Notes: generated by a model not told the origin, from the sequence alone. Counted from the stretch's first letter, positions 8,188-17,570 are shown. The stretch: 35,569 nt of DNA from Alphaproteobacteria bacterium (GCA_020628955.1 JAHDEH010000012.1:1-35569), one strand, 5' to 3'. Made by a program: numbers and translations.

Positions 8188-8397
8188 TCAATATAAGCTT
8201 ATTGCTCCAAGGCATGCATATAGTAAACTATCCTTTTTGTTATTTTTATCAGAATCATCATCTTCTTTTTCTTGATTATTATCAGCATTGTTTGCTCCTT
8301 CGGACGCTGAAAGGCTGCTAGGCTCGTGTGTTTCATCATCCGAACTTAGCTCTAATAAAGCTTCTAGAAAATAGGTGTTTTCGATAATTTCGCTCAT
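8188..8397 (-). CDS. Small acidic protein, hydrophobic C-terminus
   Basis: A 69-residue predicted protein of no recognised family. Residues 1-55 are very acidic (runs of Asp, Glu, Ser, Asn), and the last 14 residues (SLLYACLGAISLY) are uncharged and hydrophobic. It resembles its neighbour at 8648-8974 in layout and in an SDDE/SDDD stretch. No good ribosome binding site precedes the ATG. It could be a small membrane-tethered or secreted host-interaction protein, or a decayed copy of the neighbour. Confidence 0.5.
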   Translation of the reverse strand: MSEIIENTYFLEALLELSSDDETHEPSSLSASEGANNADNNQEKEDDDSDKNNKKDSLLYACLGAISLY

Positions 8398-8647
8398 AAA
8401 TTTATCATATTATTTAAATTTGCGCAGGTTATTCTAACTTGCAAAACATCTTAATTTACTAGTATTATCAATTCCGAGCTTTTTTGCAAGAAAAACTGTG
8501 TGTTGTAATTATTTTTTACATGAATCAATGTTGTTTTTTTATTGAAAAAACTTGAAAATGGTTTTGAGTAGGTTAGTTTGGTTAGTCTCTGCCAAGAAAA
8601 CACGCGTATTTTTGTGTTAGTTTGATAAATTCACTGTAGCAAAATTA

Positions 8648-8974
8648 CTACTCTTCTCCGCTAAATATAATCAACCAAAATATAGATAACATTAATAAGG
8701 ACATTGTGCTGCCATACCAATACCACATAAAATTATCCTCCTCTTCTTCTTGATTTCCTTGGTTATTTGCAAGATTATTTTGATTTTGTGCCGGTTCTGC
8801 ATTATCGTTTATATCTATAATAACATCATTATTATCATGAGGTTCGGCGCCCAAAGTACTATCATCATCACTTGCGCAGCTTGCGAATATATCATCTGCA
8901 TTTAAAATGCTGTTTTCAAGTTCAATCTCTAACATATTGTCAGCAGAATTTGTAGAATCTTCATTATCGTACAT
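8648..8974 (-). CDS. Acidic protein with C-terminal membrane anchor
   Basis: A 108-residue protein of unknown family. The first 80 residues are rich in Asp, Glu and Asn. A single strong membrane segment lies at the C-terminus (about residues 82-105, WYWYGSTMSLLMLSIFWLII), followed by SGEE, a tail-anchored layout. A strong Shine-Dalgarno (GGGAGG, plus-strand 8979-8984) stands 4 bases before the ATG, which supports translation. It starts just past the rhlE terminator, so its transcription comes from readthrough or a promoter in the rhlE 3' end. DNA between it and the 8188 gene (8398-8647) holds no gene that I can see. Confidence 0.65.
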   Translation of the reverse strand: MYDNEDSTNSADNMLEIELENSILNADDIFASCASDDDSTLGAEPHDNNDVIIDINDNAEPAQNQNNLANNQGNQEEEEDNFMWYWYGSTMSLLMLSIFWLIIFSGEE

Positions 8975-8990
8975 TTTGCCTCCCTAAAGC

Positions 8991-9022
8991 ATTAAAAAAA
9001 TCGCTACTAATTGTAGCGATTT
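8991..9022 (-). terminator. Intrinsic terminator after rhlE
   Basis: On the minus strand the stem AAATCGCTAC/GTAGCGATTT (10 bp, 5-base loop) is followed by a run of T. It starts about 30 bp past the rhlE stop, the expected place for Rho-independent termination. Confidence 0.85.
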
Positions 9023-9053
9023 CATTTACTTATGCAAGAAAAACATACAAGCT

Positions 9054-10358
9054 TTAAGCTGCTTTGTTACTCTTAAATTTCTTTCTTTTATTTTTATTAT
9101 TTGAAGATGGTTTAAAATTAGAACCTTTATTATTGCTGCGGCCGAATTTTTTGCCACCAAATTTACGCCCCTTACCGCCTTGCTTTTTATTATCTTTAAA
9201 TTTGGCTTCTTTAGACTCAGGATCTATTAGTCTCATAATAGCTCCCCATTTGCCTTTTTCTGCAGGAGATATAAAACATACAGCCTCGCCATCTGCGCCT
9301 GCCCTTGCAGTTCTGCCTATTCTGTGAATATAATCTTCTGGGCATTGTGGTAAGTCGTGATTTATAACATGCTCGATATGTGGTATATCAAGGCCTCTAG
9401 CTGCGATATCAGTCGCCACTAAAATTTTATATTTTTTGTTTCTGAAGGAGTTAATTACTCGTTCTCTCTTCCTATGTTGCAAATCACCATGTATTGCATT
9501 TGCTTTGTAGCCTTCAGTGTTTAATTTTTTTGCCATTTTTTCTGTACCAAACTTAGTCTTTACAAAAACAATAATGGAACCGTCACGCTTTGATAGTTGC
9601 TTTAAAAGCTCATCATATTTTTCTGATTCTGATATATGAATATTTGTTTGCTTTATATTTTTGGCAGGATTAGTAGTAGATCCAACAGCAATTCTTTGTG
9701 GATCTTGCATATAAGAACTTGCAATCTTTACAATGTTTTTAGGTAATGTTGCCGAGAACAATAATGTTTGGCGCTCTTTAGGCAAGTGCTTAACAATATT
9801 ATCAATTTGAATCGAGAACCCCATATCAAGCATTCTGTCAGTTTCGTCCAGCACCAAATAATCTACATTTTTTAATTTAAGCGTGCCACGCTCTAGATGG
9901 TCATTAATTCTGCCTGGAGTTCCTACGAATAATCTAGGTTTTCTTCTAAGAGCGCTTAATTGTTTGCCTATCGACTCGCCACCAATTAGTAGAGCGTTTT
10001 TTATATCGCTTTTTTTGCCTATCATGTCCGTTATGGATTTCATAACCTGCGTTGCAAGCTCTCTTGTTGGTGCTATTACAAGTGCAGCGCTTTGCTTATT
10101 ATTAATTAATTTTGCAAGAAGCGGTATACCAAAAGCTCCTGTTTTACCAGTGCCTGTTTGCGCAGAACCAAGTATATCATTACCTTTTAGCGCAGAATCT
10201 ATTGTTGCTGACTGTATTGGCGTTGGCTCTATAAAACCTAGATGTTGCAGTGAATGCTGCAAATTTTCTGGTAAATCGAATTCTTTAAAGCTGTTAATTT
10301 TCTGATTTTCAGGGGTAGTTTTGTTCGGATTATTGTCATTACTCATTATTTTTCTCAT
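9054..10358 (-). CDS. rhlE: DEAD-box RNA helicase, RhlE-like, with DETD motif II
   Basis: A 434-residue ATP-dependent RNA helicase. It has the Q motif region (F25 to PTPIQ), motif I AQTGTGKT (66-73), PTREL (98-102), GG, TPGR, motif II, SAT (202-204), and in the second domain ARGLD and HRIGRTAR. The C-terminal 45-50 residues are a Lys/Gly/Asn-rich basic tail that likely binds RNA. Motif II reads DETD (171-174) in place of DEAD, a non-canonical Ala to Thr change. A second possible start is Met5 (10346); neither has a clear Shine-Dalgarno. Such helicases work in ribosome assembly and RNA decay, often in the cold. Confidence 0.95.
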   Translation of the reverse strand: MRKIMSNDNNPNKTTPENQKINSFKEFDLPENLQHSLQHLGFIEPTPIQSATIDSALKGNDILGSAQTGTGKTGAFGIPLLAKLINNKQSAALVIAPTRELATQVMKSITDMIGKKSDIKNALLIGGESIGKQLSALRRKPRLFVGTPGRINDHLERGTLKLKNVDYLVLDETDRMLDMGFSIQIDNIVKHLPKERQTLLFSATLPKNIVKIASSYMQDPQRIAVGSTTNPAKNIKQTNIHISESEKYDELLKQLSKRDGSIIVFVKTKFGTEKMAKKLNTEGYKANAIHGDLQHRKRERVINSFRNKKYKILVATDIAARGLDIPHIEHVINHDLPQCPEDYIHRIGRTARAGADGEAVCFISPAEKGKWGAIMRLIDPESKEAKFKDNKKQGGKGRKFGGKKFGRSNNKGSNFKPSSNNKNKRKKFKSNKAA

Positions 10359-10624
10359 TTTTATATTTTAGTTTAATTTTAGTCCCTACACAGGGAACTT
10401 CTATGATAACTCTTGTTATTAAACTTAAAAATGTCAAATAAGTAAGTAATTTTATTTAAGAGTATTCAAAAAATCTGACATACTATACACTAAAATAACT
10501 AATAAAGCAATTGCTTTTTAAATAAATATTAATAAAGTAATAATGATCTATATTATTTGCAAAAGATCTATACAAAAAAAGGAATTATAATTTTTTGCAA
10601 ATAAACTAAAGGGGAAGAATAAAA

Positions 10625-10699
10625 TGGAGCGGGTGAAGAGATTCGAACTCTCGACTTCGACCTTGGCAAGGTAGCGCTCTACCCCTGAGCTACACCCGC
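10625..10699 (-). tRNA. tRNA-Gly(GCC)
   Basis: A complete tRNA of 75 nt with encoded CCA. The acceptor GCGGGTG/CACCCGC, D-stem GCTC/GAGC, loop TTGCCAA (anticodon GCC) and T-arm GAGAG-TTCGAAT-CTCTT are all readable. The anticodon stem CTACC/GGTCG has a U28-C42 mismatch. DNA from 10359 to 10624 (rhlE leader) and from 10700 to 10951 holds no further gene. Confidence 0.97.
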
Positions 10700-10951
10700 T
10701 TATACATTTATTTCGGTAGTGCTATGGTTTAACATATAAATCCATGCACATCAGCAATATACAAAAGGAATTTATAAATTTCAAGTATAAAATGATATTT
10801 TTTTGCTTTTTTTTAAATATACCGTGCAGCTAATACTCCATGAGCTTAGATAATTTTATATTTTTTATTTATTTTTACTAGATAAAATTAAAAATGTTGT
10901 TTATTATACTTATATAGAGTAAATTGTATTTTTTTGAGAGTAGCTAAAATT

Positions 10952-11155
10952 ATGTCATTAAGTTTTCCGCAATTATTAGTTATATTGCTTTTAGTATTTA
11001 TATTATTTGGCGCAGGTAACCTGCCAAAAGTAATGTCTGATATTGGCAAAGGACTGAAATCATTTAAAAAAGCAATGAAAGAAGACGAGGAAACAGGCAG
11101 CAAAGGCGAGTCTAAAAGCTCAAAAGATAACAACGATCAATTACCTAAAAATTAA
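10952..11155 (+). CDS. tatA: Twin-arginine translocase subunit TatA/E
   Basis: A small membrane protein that forms the pore of the Tat system for folded proteins. From the ATG at 10952 it is 67 residues: a short N-terminus, one membrane helix ([18 protein letters not shown]), the hinge, an amphipathic helix ([16 protein letters not shown]) and a charged tail. The FGAGNLP form of the family FGxxxLP motif is clear. An upstream TTG at 10934 is open, but the ATG fits family length. It leads the tatA-bamD-recN run; tatBC are not in the window. Confidence 0.95.
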   Translation: MSLSFPQLLVILLLVFILFGAGNLPKVMSDIGKGLKSFKKAMKEDEETGSKGESKSSKDNNDQLPKN

Positions 11156-11174
11156 ATAAATAAAGGCGCTAAAT

Positions 11175-11918
11175 ATGAAAATCTTAAATCACATTACTAT
11201 CTTCTCTATCATCTGTATGTCTTTTACTGCATGTAAAAACAAAGTGACAGATCCGGATCTAGTTATTCCAGTTGCTACGCTATATGCAGAAGGTCTAGAG
11301 CTGATGGAAAAAGGTAAATATACTAAAGCAGCTCAAGAGTTTGAGAAAATATTTTTTCAGCACCCGGGGAAGGAAATTACTCCAAAAGCTGAGCTAATGC
11401 AGGCATATTGCCTATATCTAGATGGCGAAAATGAGGAATCTATCGACGTACTTGATATATTTATTAAACTACACCCAAGGCACGAGTCAGTAGCTTATGC
11501 CTATTATTTAAAAGCACTGAACAGTTATGTGCAAATCTCTGATATTGAACTAGACCAGTCAAATACAAGATTTGCTCAAGAATCCCTGCAAGAAATTGTA
11601 GATAAATTCCCAAATACAGATTATGCAAAAGATGCGCAGTTGAAAATAGAACTGGTACAAGACAGGCTTGCTGCTAAAAATATGGATATTGGTCGTTATT
11701 ACTTGAATAAGCAAAATCCAATTGCTGCAATCAAAAGGTTTCAAATAGTTGCCAGCAAATATAGTGGCACATCTCATGCACCAGAAGCTCTTTATAGATT
11801 AGTAGAGGCTAATTCAATGCTGGGCTTCAAGGAAGAGGCTGCATCGCATCATGCAATTTTAGAAAAAAATCATTCAGATAGCGATTGGAACAAGCGCAGT
11901 AAAAATTTGTTTAACTAA
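11175..11918 (+). CDS. bamD: Outer membrane assembly lipoprotein BamD
   Basis: A 247-residue lipoprotein of the BAM complex that folds beta-barrel proteins into the outer membrane. The signal peptide ends in lipobox FTAC (Cys20). TPR-like helical pairs follow: YAEGLELMEKGKYTKAAQEFEKI at about 36-58, then AYYLKALNSY and the later ALYRLVEANSMLGFKEEA repeat. Length is normal. It sits 19 bp after tatA and 24 bp before recN; bamD next to recN is a common alphaproteobacterial order. Confidence 0.95.
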   Translation: MKILNHITIFSIICMSFTACKNKVTDPDLVIPVATLYAEGLELMEKGKYTKAAQEFEKIFFQHPGKEITPKAELMQAYCLYLDGENEESIDVLDIFIKLHPRHESVAYAYYLKALNSYVQISDIELDQSNTRFAQESLQEIVDKFPNTDYAKDAQLKIELVQDRLAAKNMDIGRYYLNKQNPIAAIKRFQIVASKYSGTSHAPEALYRLVEANSMLGFKEEAASHHAILEKNHSDSDWNKRSKNLFN

Positions 11919-11942
11919 TTTTACTAAAATAGTTCATTTATT

Positions 11943-13589
11943 ATGCTGCAAAGCTTACATATTCAAAATTTCATCCTAATTGAAAGATTAGATTTAGATT
12001 TTAGCAATGGCTTTAATGCCCTTACTGGAGAAACCGGATCTGGAAAATCTATTTTATTAGATTCAATTTTATTTGCTCTAGGGCAAAAATTTAACGGTAG
12101 CCCAATAAAACCTGGAGCAAAAAATTGCAGCGTTACATTGATTTTTGCTACAAATGATGAATTAAATGTAAAGTTAGAAGAGCTTGATATAGACATTCAG
12201 ACTGAAACATCTGAATTAATTATAAAAAGAGTTTACAATGCGCAAGGCAGGAATAAATATTTTCTAAATGATGAAATAGTAACTGCTAAACTTCTGCAAA
12301 AAATATTTAATTATTTGCTAGAATTGCATGGCCAACATAGCCACACTATGCTTACAGACAAAGCCTCGCACATGGCTATATTGGATAATTTTAGTCATCT
12401 GACAAAACAAAAACATCAGATTGCTATTTTACGCAAAGAATGGTTAAAATACGAAAAAGAATGGTCTGAATTCAACGCTAAAAAACAAAAATTAGATGAA
12501 GAAGTTGAATATCTTGAGCATGTTTGCGCAGAACTTGAAGAGCTCAATATTGCAGAAGGGGAAGAGCAAGAGCTACTTGACATAAAAAAGAAAATACAAA
12601 ATTATAATAATGAATATGATTTAATCAAAAATATTATCAGGCAAATTGAAGACAGCAAAATAGAGCAAGTAATTGGCAGCGCCCAAAAAATGATTAATAC
12701 ATCAAGCCTTGAAGCTGACCTGTCTGCGTGCAATCAAAATCTAGAAGAATCATATGACAAGCTAGAGTCAGCTAAAGATCATTTGCAGCAAATCCTTAAA
12801 TCAATGGAATTACCCGAACATTCTATAGATGATGTGGAAGATAGGCTATATGAAATCAGAACATTAGCAAGAAAACATAACTGCACTAGCGAGCAGCTCG
12901 GGAGTTTTTTGGATAAATCAAAAGTTAAATTAGAATTTTTGAAAAACACTGTAAGCTCTAGCCTTGAAATTGAACAAAAAATACAAGATCAAAAAAATCG
13001 ATATTTAAAAGAAGCCAAATTATTGCATGATAAGCGCAAAATCGCTGCAAAAAAACTATCTAAAATAGTTATGCAAGAACTTGGATATCTTGATATGAAA
13101 AAAGCAATATTTCAAATTAATATTGAATATGATGAAAATCAGCCTACAAATTTTGGGTGTGATACAACTAGCTTTGTTGCATCTACAAATCCAGGTATGA
13201 AACTTTTACCTATTGACAAAATTGCTTCAGGCGGCGAACTATCCAGATTTATGCTAGCCCTCAGAGTGGCATTATTTGACAGCGCTCCCAAACAAACTAT
13301 TATTTTTGACGAAGTAGATGTTGGAATTAGTGGCGCTGTTGCAGATTCAATCGGGCAAAGACTAAAAGAACTAAGCAAAGCCGTGCAAATTATTGTAATT
13401 ACTCATCAGCCACAAGTAGCTGGCAAGGCAGATCAGCATATTTTAGTTGCAAAAAAACAAAATAAAGATAATACTAAAGTAAATATAGATATTATCGAGG
13501 GCGAAGATAAACATATTGAGCTTGCCAGAATGATTTCTGGTAAAAAAATCACTAAACTTGGCATAGAAGCGGCAAAAGAGCTTATATAA
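11943..13589 (+). CDS. recN: DNA repair protein RecN
   Basis: An SMC-like ATPase used in double-strand-break repair, 548 residues. Walker A is GETGSGKS (29-36). Long coiled-coil stretches fill about residues 150-370. The C-terminal head has SGGELSRFMLALRVAL (signature) and IIFDEVDVGISG (Walker B), then a TH-Q switch region (VITHQPQVA). It is slightly short of typical RecN (about 550-560) but complete. Confidence 0.97.
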   Translation: MLQSLHIQNFILIERLDLDFSNGFNALTGETGSGKSILLDSILFALGQKFNGSPIKPGAKNCSVTLIFATNDELNVKLEELDIDIQTETSELIIKRVYNAQGRNKYFLNDEIVTAKLLQKIFNYLLELHGQHSHTMLTDKASHMAILDNFSHLTKQKHQIAILRKEWLKYEKEWSEFNAKKQKLDEEVEYLEHVCAELEELNIAEGEEQELLDIKKKIQNYNNEYDLIKNIIRQIEDSKIEQVIGSAQKMINTSSLEADLSACNQNLEESYDKLESAKDHLQQILKSMELPEHSIDDVEDRLYEIRTLARKHNCTSEQLGSFLDKSKVKLEFLKNTVSSSLEIEQKIQDQKNRYLKEAKLLHDKRKIAAKKLSKIVMQELGYLDMKKAIFQINIEYDENQPTNFGCDTTSFVASTNPGMKLLPIDKIASGGELSRFMLALRVALFDSAPKQTIIFDEVDVGISGAVADSIGQRLKELSKAVQIIVITHQPQVAGKADQHILVAKKQNKDNTKVNIDIIEGEDKHIELARMISGKKITKLGIEAAKELI

Positions 13590-13617
13590 CGTAAGCATTA
13601 TAAATATAGGAAAAAAT

Positions 13618-14355
13618 ATGACTAAATATATTAATATAGCAATATTATCTACTTTATTGGCATTTATTACTAGTTCAAATATCATCATTGCAAATGAAAA
13701 TGATAAGCAGCTTGAATTTGAAGGCACTAAACTAAACATATCTGCAAAAGCTAGCACAGAAATAGAAGAAGATTTATTAATTGCTAATTTAAGATATGAA
13801 TCAGAAGGGGAATCTGCAAAAATTGTTCAAGATACTATTAACAAAAAAATGCAGCAAGCTCTTGCGTTTACCAAAAATTATAAATCTGTAAAAACGCGTA
13901 CGAATAATTATAATGTGCATAAAAAATATGTAAGGCCAACCAAAAATATAAATAAGAAGCAAATCTGGAAAGGTCAGCAATCGCTTACTATTAAAGGCAT
14001 AGAAAAAAAAGACGTGCTAACGCTAGTCGGTAAATTACAAGAGATGGGATTTGCTAGTAATGGTTTAAATTTTACTGTTTCACCTGAAAAATATGAACGA
14101 GCAAAGGAATCTTTACTGGAAGAGGCAATAAATAATTTAAAAAAGAAGGCGCAAAGAATTGCAAATTCCCTAGGAAAAAAAGAGTTTCAAATAAAGCGCC
14201 TTAATATAAATAGTGGGGGAAGAGGATATCACCGCAATAACTATGCAGAGGGCGCTAAAATGATGATGTCTTCAGATGCAATAAGTGCTCCTGTTGCTGC
14301 AAATGGTGAAAGGCAGGTTATGCTTAGCGTGTCTGCAACAATCTTGATTAAATAA
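13618..14355 (+). CDS. SIMPL-domain (DUF541, YggE-like) periplasmic protein
   Basis: A 245-residue exported protein (signal peptide to about IIIAN, residue 26). The remainder matches the SIMPL/DUF541 pattern: an N-terminal strand LNISAKASTEIEEDLLIANL, the central NNYNVHKKY segment, the FTVSPEKYERAKESLLEEAINNLKKKAQRIANSLG helix, and a C-terminal strand VMLSVSATILI. The family (E. coli YggE, Brucella BP26) is linked to stress resistance and forms periplasmic oligomers; its chemistry is not known. It lies 28 bp after recN. Confidence 0.85.
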   Translation: MTKYINIAILSTLLAFITSSNIIIANENDKQLEFEGTKLNISAKASTEIEEDLLIANLRYESEGESAKIVQDTINKKMQQALAFTKNYKSVKTRTNNYNVHKKYVRPTKNINKKQIWKGQQSLTIKGIEKKDVLTLVGKLQEMGFASNGLNFTVSPEKYERAKESLLEEAINNLKKKAQRIANSLGKKEFQIKRLNINSGGRGYHRNNYAEGAKMMMSSDAISAPVAANGERQVMLSVSATILIK

Positions 14356-14391
14356 ATATTACTTACAAATTTGGTAAGTTCAACTAGAAAT

Positions 14392-15243
14392 GTGAGTATT
14401 ATATTGAGTATAAAAGAATTACTTAAAATAGGAGCTACTGAGCTTACTAAACTCACAGAAACGCCACAATTAGAATCCAGGGTTTTGCTAGGATTTTGCC
14501 TCTCTATGAGCCATGAACAAATCATAATGAATTATGATAGACAAGTTTCTGCGCAAGAATTAAAAAAATTCCACTCTTTGATTGACAGAAGAAAAAAATA
14601 TGAGCCAATTGCTTACATCATTGGCCGCCAAGAATTTTATGGCAGAGATTTTATAGTGGATAATAATGTTCTAATACCAAGACCAGAAACAGAAATGCTA
14701 GTAGATGTTTTACTAAGCGAGCATAGCGTAAATTCTACTATTCTAGAACTTGGATGCGGCAGCGGGGCATTATGCATAAGTCTGGCTTTAGAAATGCAAA
14801 ATAATTGTAGTATTACAGCTGTTGATTTATGTAAAAAAGCCCTGCAAATAGCAAAAAATAATGCAAGTAGATATGATACCCTTACGTCTATTAATTTCCT
14901 GCAGAGTAATTGGTATAGCGCGTTGCCAGCAAATTCTAAGTTTGACTATATAATCAGCAACCCACCATATATCTCGTATTCAGAAAAAGATAAAATGGCA
15001 AAAGAAACCCTGCTGCACGAACCAGAGAAAGCTCTTTATGCAGAAAAAAATGGCTTGGCTGACTACATAAAAATAATAGAAGGCTCAAGAAATTTTTTGC
15101 GAAGTGGCGGTAAGCTAATTCTAGAAATAGGCTGCAATCAGGGAAGTGACGTAAAAAATATATTAAAAACTAATGAATATTCTGATATAGAAATTAAACA
15201 AGATCTGTCTGGTCATGATAGACTCATAATATTGCAAATTTAA
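14392..15243 (+). CDS. prmC: Release factor glutamine methyltransferase PrmC
   Basis: This enzyme methylates the Gln of the GGQ motif in RF1/RF2. The SAM-binding ILELGCGSGALC and the catalytic NPPY (IISNPPYIS) are present, with an N-terminal helical domain and the family segment PRPETEMLVD. An open frame extends up to a TTG at 14371. I chose the GTG at 14392; the TTG at 14404 (reading SIKELLK next) also fits the family start. The last codons (Leu-Gln-Ile-stop) lie inside a repeat element, so the C-terminus was rebuilt by an insertion. Confidence 0.94.
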   Translation: MSIILSIKELLKIGATELTKLTETPQLESRVLLGFCLSMSHEQIIMNYDRQVSAQELKKFHSLIDRRKKYEPIAYIIGRQEFYGRDFIVDNNVLIPRPETEMLVDVLLSEHSVNSTILELGCGSGALCISLALEMQNNCSITAVDLCKKALQIAKNNASRYDTLTSINFLQSNWYSALPANSKFDYIISNPPYISYSEKDKMAKETLLHEPEKALYAEKNGLADYIKIIEGSRNFLRSGGKLILEIGCNQGSDVKNILKTNEYSDIEIKQDLSGHDRLIILQI

Positions 15244-15335
15244 CTTCCGTTTATGCAGTTTCATTGTCTTGCCTGGACTATTATATATAGTATTCGCTCA
15301 CCATTCTCGCCTAAACTTTAATTAAATATACAATA
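15230..15335 (+). repeat. MITE-like element, copy 2 (overlaps prmC end)
   Basis: It begins with TATTGCAAATTTAA and ends with TTAAATATACAATA, an imperfect 14-bp terminal inverted repeat, giving about 106 bp. The core shares TTTATGCAGTTTCATTGTC, TATATAGTATTC and ATTCTCGC with the copy at 27247. It encodes nothing. The rest of the interval to 15576 is AT-rich DNA without a clear promoter or gene. Confidence 0.85.
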
Positions 15336-15576
15336 GCAAGTACTAAATAAGAATTAATTACTCATGCCTTAGATATATCTTCAGGACGCATTTTGAGAAC
15401 TATTAAAACTTAACTTTTTACAACAGTAAATAAAATTTTTTAGTTTATATAAATTTATTTTTTCTCTAGCTTTGTTTAATTAATGATATTATGATAATCT
15501 TTATATATTAATATAAACGCATACAGTGCATTTGTGTTAATATATTTTTATAATTAATTAAAGAAAGGAGTTGATC

Positions 15577-17448
15577 ATGGGTAAAGAAAATAATAATTTA
15601 AAATCACAATTAGTTAAATATTTAGATAGCGCTAATCAAACAGAGATTAAAAAAGTAATATTACAAATAGGACCTAAGGATCTAGTTGGTATTAAAGATT
15701 TTTGTGGTAGGTTTATTACTACTTATACAGATCCAGAGTTTCAGCAAAAAACTTTAACAAACATAATTGAAAAGCTTGATGCTCTTCATACTAAAGATGA
15801 TGCTTCTTTAAAAATGGAAGCAATGTTTTATAAAGGTAAAGCAATTATAGAGCTAAATAAAAATAACGAAAAAGAGCAAGTAAAATATGAAAAATATACA
15901 GAAGCTCTAAATTTATTTGAAGGAGCCAATGAGTTAATGATCACTAATGGTGTAAAAACCAAAATATCTCCTCTGCAAGAAATTGACGATCTTATCACCG
16001 AATATGAGCCTTTAAATGAAGCCTATGAACTTGCTGTAGAATCTATTAAATATAGGGAGAAAATAGAATATAGTGGAGTATATAAAAAATATGCCGTATT
16101 AGTGAATGCATATTTACGTGCTGCTGATATTGCTAATTATATAGATGACGAGGACATTAAAATAGAAGTTCTAAAATATGCATCAAAAGCATACAAACAC
16201 AAATTATTTACAGATTCTACAAATTTTGAAAAAAATGGTTATAAGTCAGAATATGATAAAAATAGTGCAGCTAAGTTTATAGCTTCTATTTATAGATCTT
16301 TTGGAGCAAAAAAGAAAGCAGAAATACTTGAATTAATAAATCAAAATAAATCAGCAGATACAAGCGAAGATAAGTTTAAATTTGATCCAATCAAGGAATT
16401 CAATGTTGAAACAAGGGAAATTATAGAGCTTAGAAAATCTATGCAATCAACGCTAGACAAAATATCAGAAGCTGCAGCGCGCGGAAAATGGTACGATATG
16501 CAATTTACAGGGCAAGCAGGTGTCAGTGCTTATGTTACTGAAGATATGGCAAAGCATGGAGAAAACACAGAAAAACTATGCTTAATATTTGAAGCTATTT
16601 GTATTGGAGTTATGTTTTCTGAGAGTAAAGACCCAACAGCTGCAGTAATTTTTGCACAAAAATTTCCTTCGATAGTGACGGCAGTAATTAATAATCACCC
16701 GGAATATATTATAGATTCTCACATGCTACAATCTTGTTTATTAAATGCAAATGAATTTAAAGGCATTGTAGTAAATTACATTGAAAAAAATAATGATTAT
16801 AATAAATATCTAGAATCAGTATTGCTTCCTGTTATTGTTGAAAAAATAGAAAAAACAGTACTCAGTCCAATTGAAAAGCTTATTGAAACAGGGGCATGGA
16901 GCAAATCAGCAGAGACTACTCTCTTGAGCTATATGAGTGATAATTCACTACTAGGCAACTCTCTTGTTTCTGGCTATTTGGGGCAAAATATAGGGAGCAT
17001 AGATGATGCAGCAAATATTGCAAGATTACTAATATTAGATAAGATGATGCTAACGATGCATAATAATGTTATTACAAACTATGAGCCAATAAAGTTGTTT
17101 GCTAAAACATACCCACATCTAACTCAGCGAGCACTTGAAGATAAGCCAGATGTGTTCACAAATGAGCATATGCGTGATATTGCAATTGAAGTCAGCAACG
17201 TAGCTATCAAAACAATGGAAATAGCAGCTCAGAAAAAAGCATCTGAAGAGGCGGTAAATAAAGAAGAAAGCGCTGCTGAAGAAATTGCAGAATCTACAAT
17301 AGCAACTAGCAAGAAGGCAGATGATGACATCTTCAACAAAATGTCACAAATTGCAGATAAAGCTAAGAATGTTGCTGAAGAACCTCTTGAAGATGATATG
17401 GATCTTTCTGGCGCAGACGCAAGCAATGCTGATGCAATAGAAGGTTAA
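15577..17448 (+). CDS. Large helical protein of unknown family
   Basis: A 623-residue protein that I do not recognise. The ATG at 15577 has a good Shine-Dalgarno (AAAGGAG, 15564-15570). There is no signal peptide or membrane segment. The body is almost wholly helical with TPR-like spacing in the first half (for example AMFYKGKAIIELN, KYTEALNLFEGANEL, then YAVLVNAYLRAADIANYI). The C-terminal 70 residues are Ala/Glu/Asp-rich and probably disordered. It stands alone between a mobile repeat and an ankyrin gene. A cytosolic scaffold or a secreted effector are both possible; neither is shown. Confidence 0.75.
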   Translation: MGKENNNLKSQLVKYLDSANQTEIKKVILQIGPKDLVGIKDFCGRFITTYTDPEFQQKTLTNIIEKLDALHTKDDASLKMEAMFYKGKAIIELNKNNEKEQVKYEKYTEALNLFEGANELMITNGVKTKISPLQEIDDLITEYEPLNEAYELAVESIKYREKIEYSGVYKKYAVLVNAYLRAADIANYIDDEDIKIEVLKYASKAYKHKLFTDSTNFEKNGYKSEYDKNSAAKFIASIYRSFGAKKKAEILELINQNKSADTSEDKFKFDPIKEFNVETREIIELRKSMQSTLDKISEAAARGKWYDMQFTGQAGVSAYVTEDMAKHGENTEKLCLIFEAICIGVMFSESKDPTAAVIFAQKFPSIVTAVINNHPEYIIDSHMLQSCLLNANEFKGIVVNYIEKNNDYNKYLESVLLPVIVEKIEKTVLSPIEKLIETGAWSKSAETTLLSYMSDNSLLGNSLVSGYLGQNIGSIDDAANIARLLILDKMMLTMHNNVITNYEPIKLFAKTYPHLTQRALEDKPDVFTNEHMRDIAIEVSNVAIKTMEIAAQKKASEEAVNKEESAAEEIAESTIATSKKADDDIFNKMSQIADKAKNVAEEPLEDDMDLSGADASNADAIEG

Positions 17449-17476
17449 TTTATCCTAGCATATTTAATTTTATAGC

Positions 17477-17513
17477 AATAACCCTCTTATTTGTATTCAA
17501 GTAAGGGGGTATT
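17477..17513 (+). terminator. Possible terminator hairpin after 15577-17448 gene
   Basis: The arms ACCCTCTTA and TAAGGGGGT pair (one G-U), extended by AATA/TATT, around a loop of about 12 bases. It lies about 30 bp past the stop codon. The run of T behind it is poor, so termination strength is uncertain. Confidence 0.5.
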
Positions 17514-17570
17514 AAATTAGCTTAAAGTATACTTATACTAAAAATATCAAACATTTTAAGAGGTGCAATA

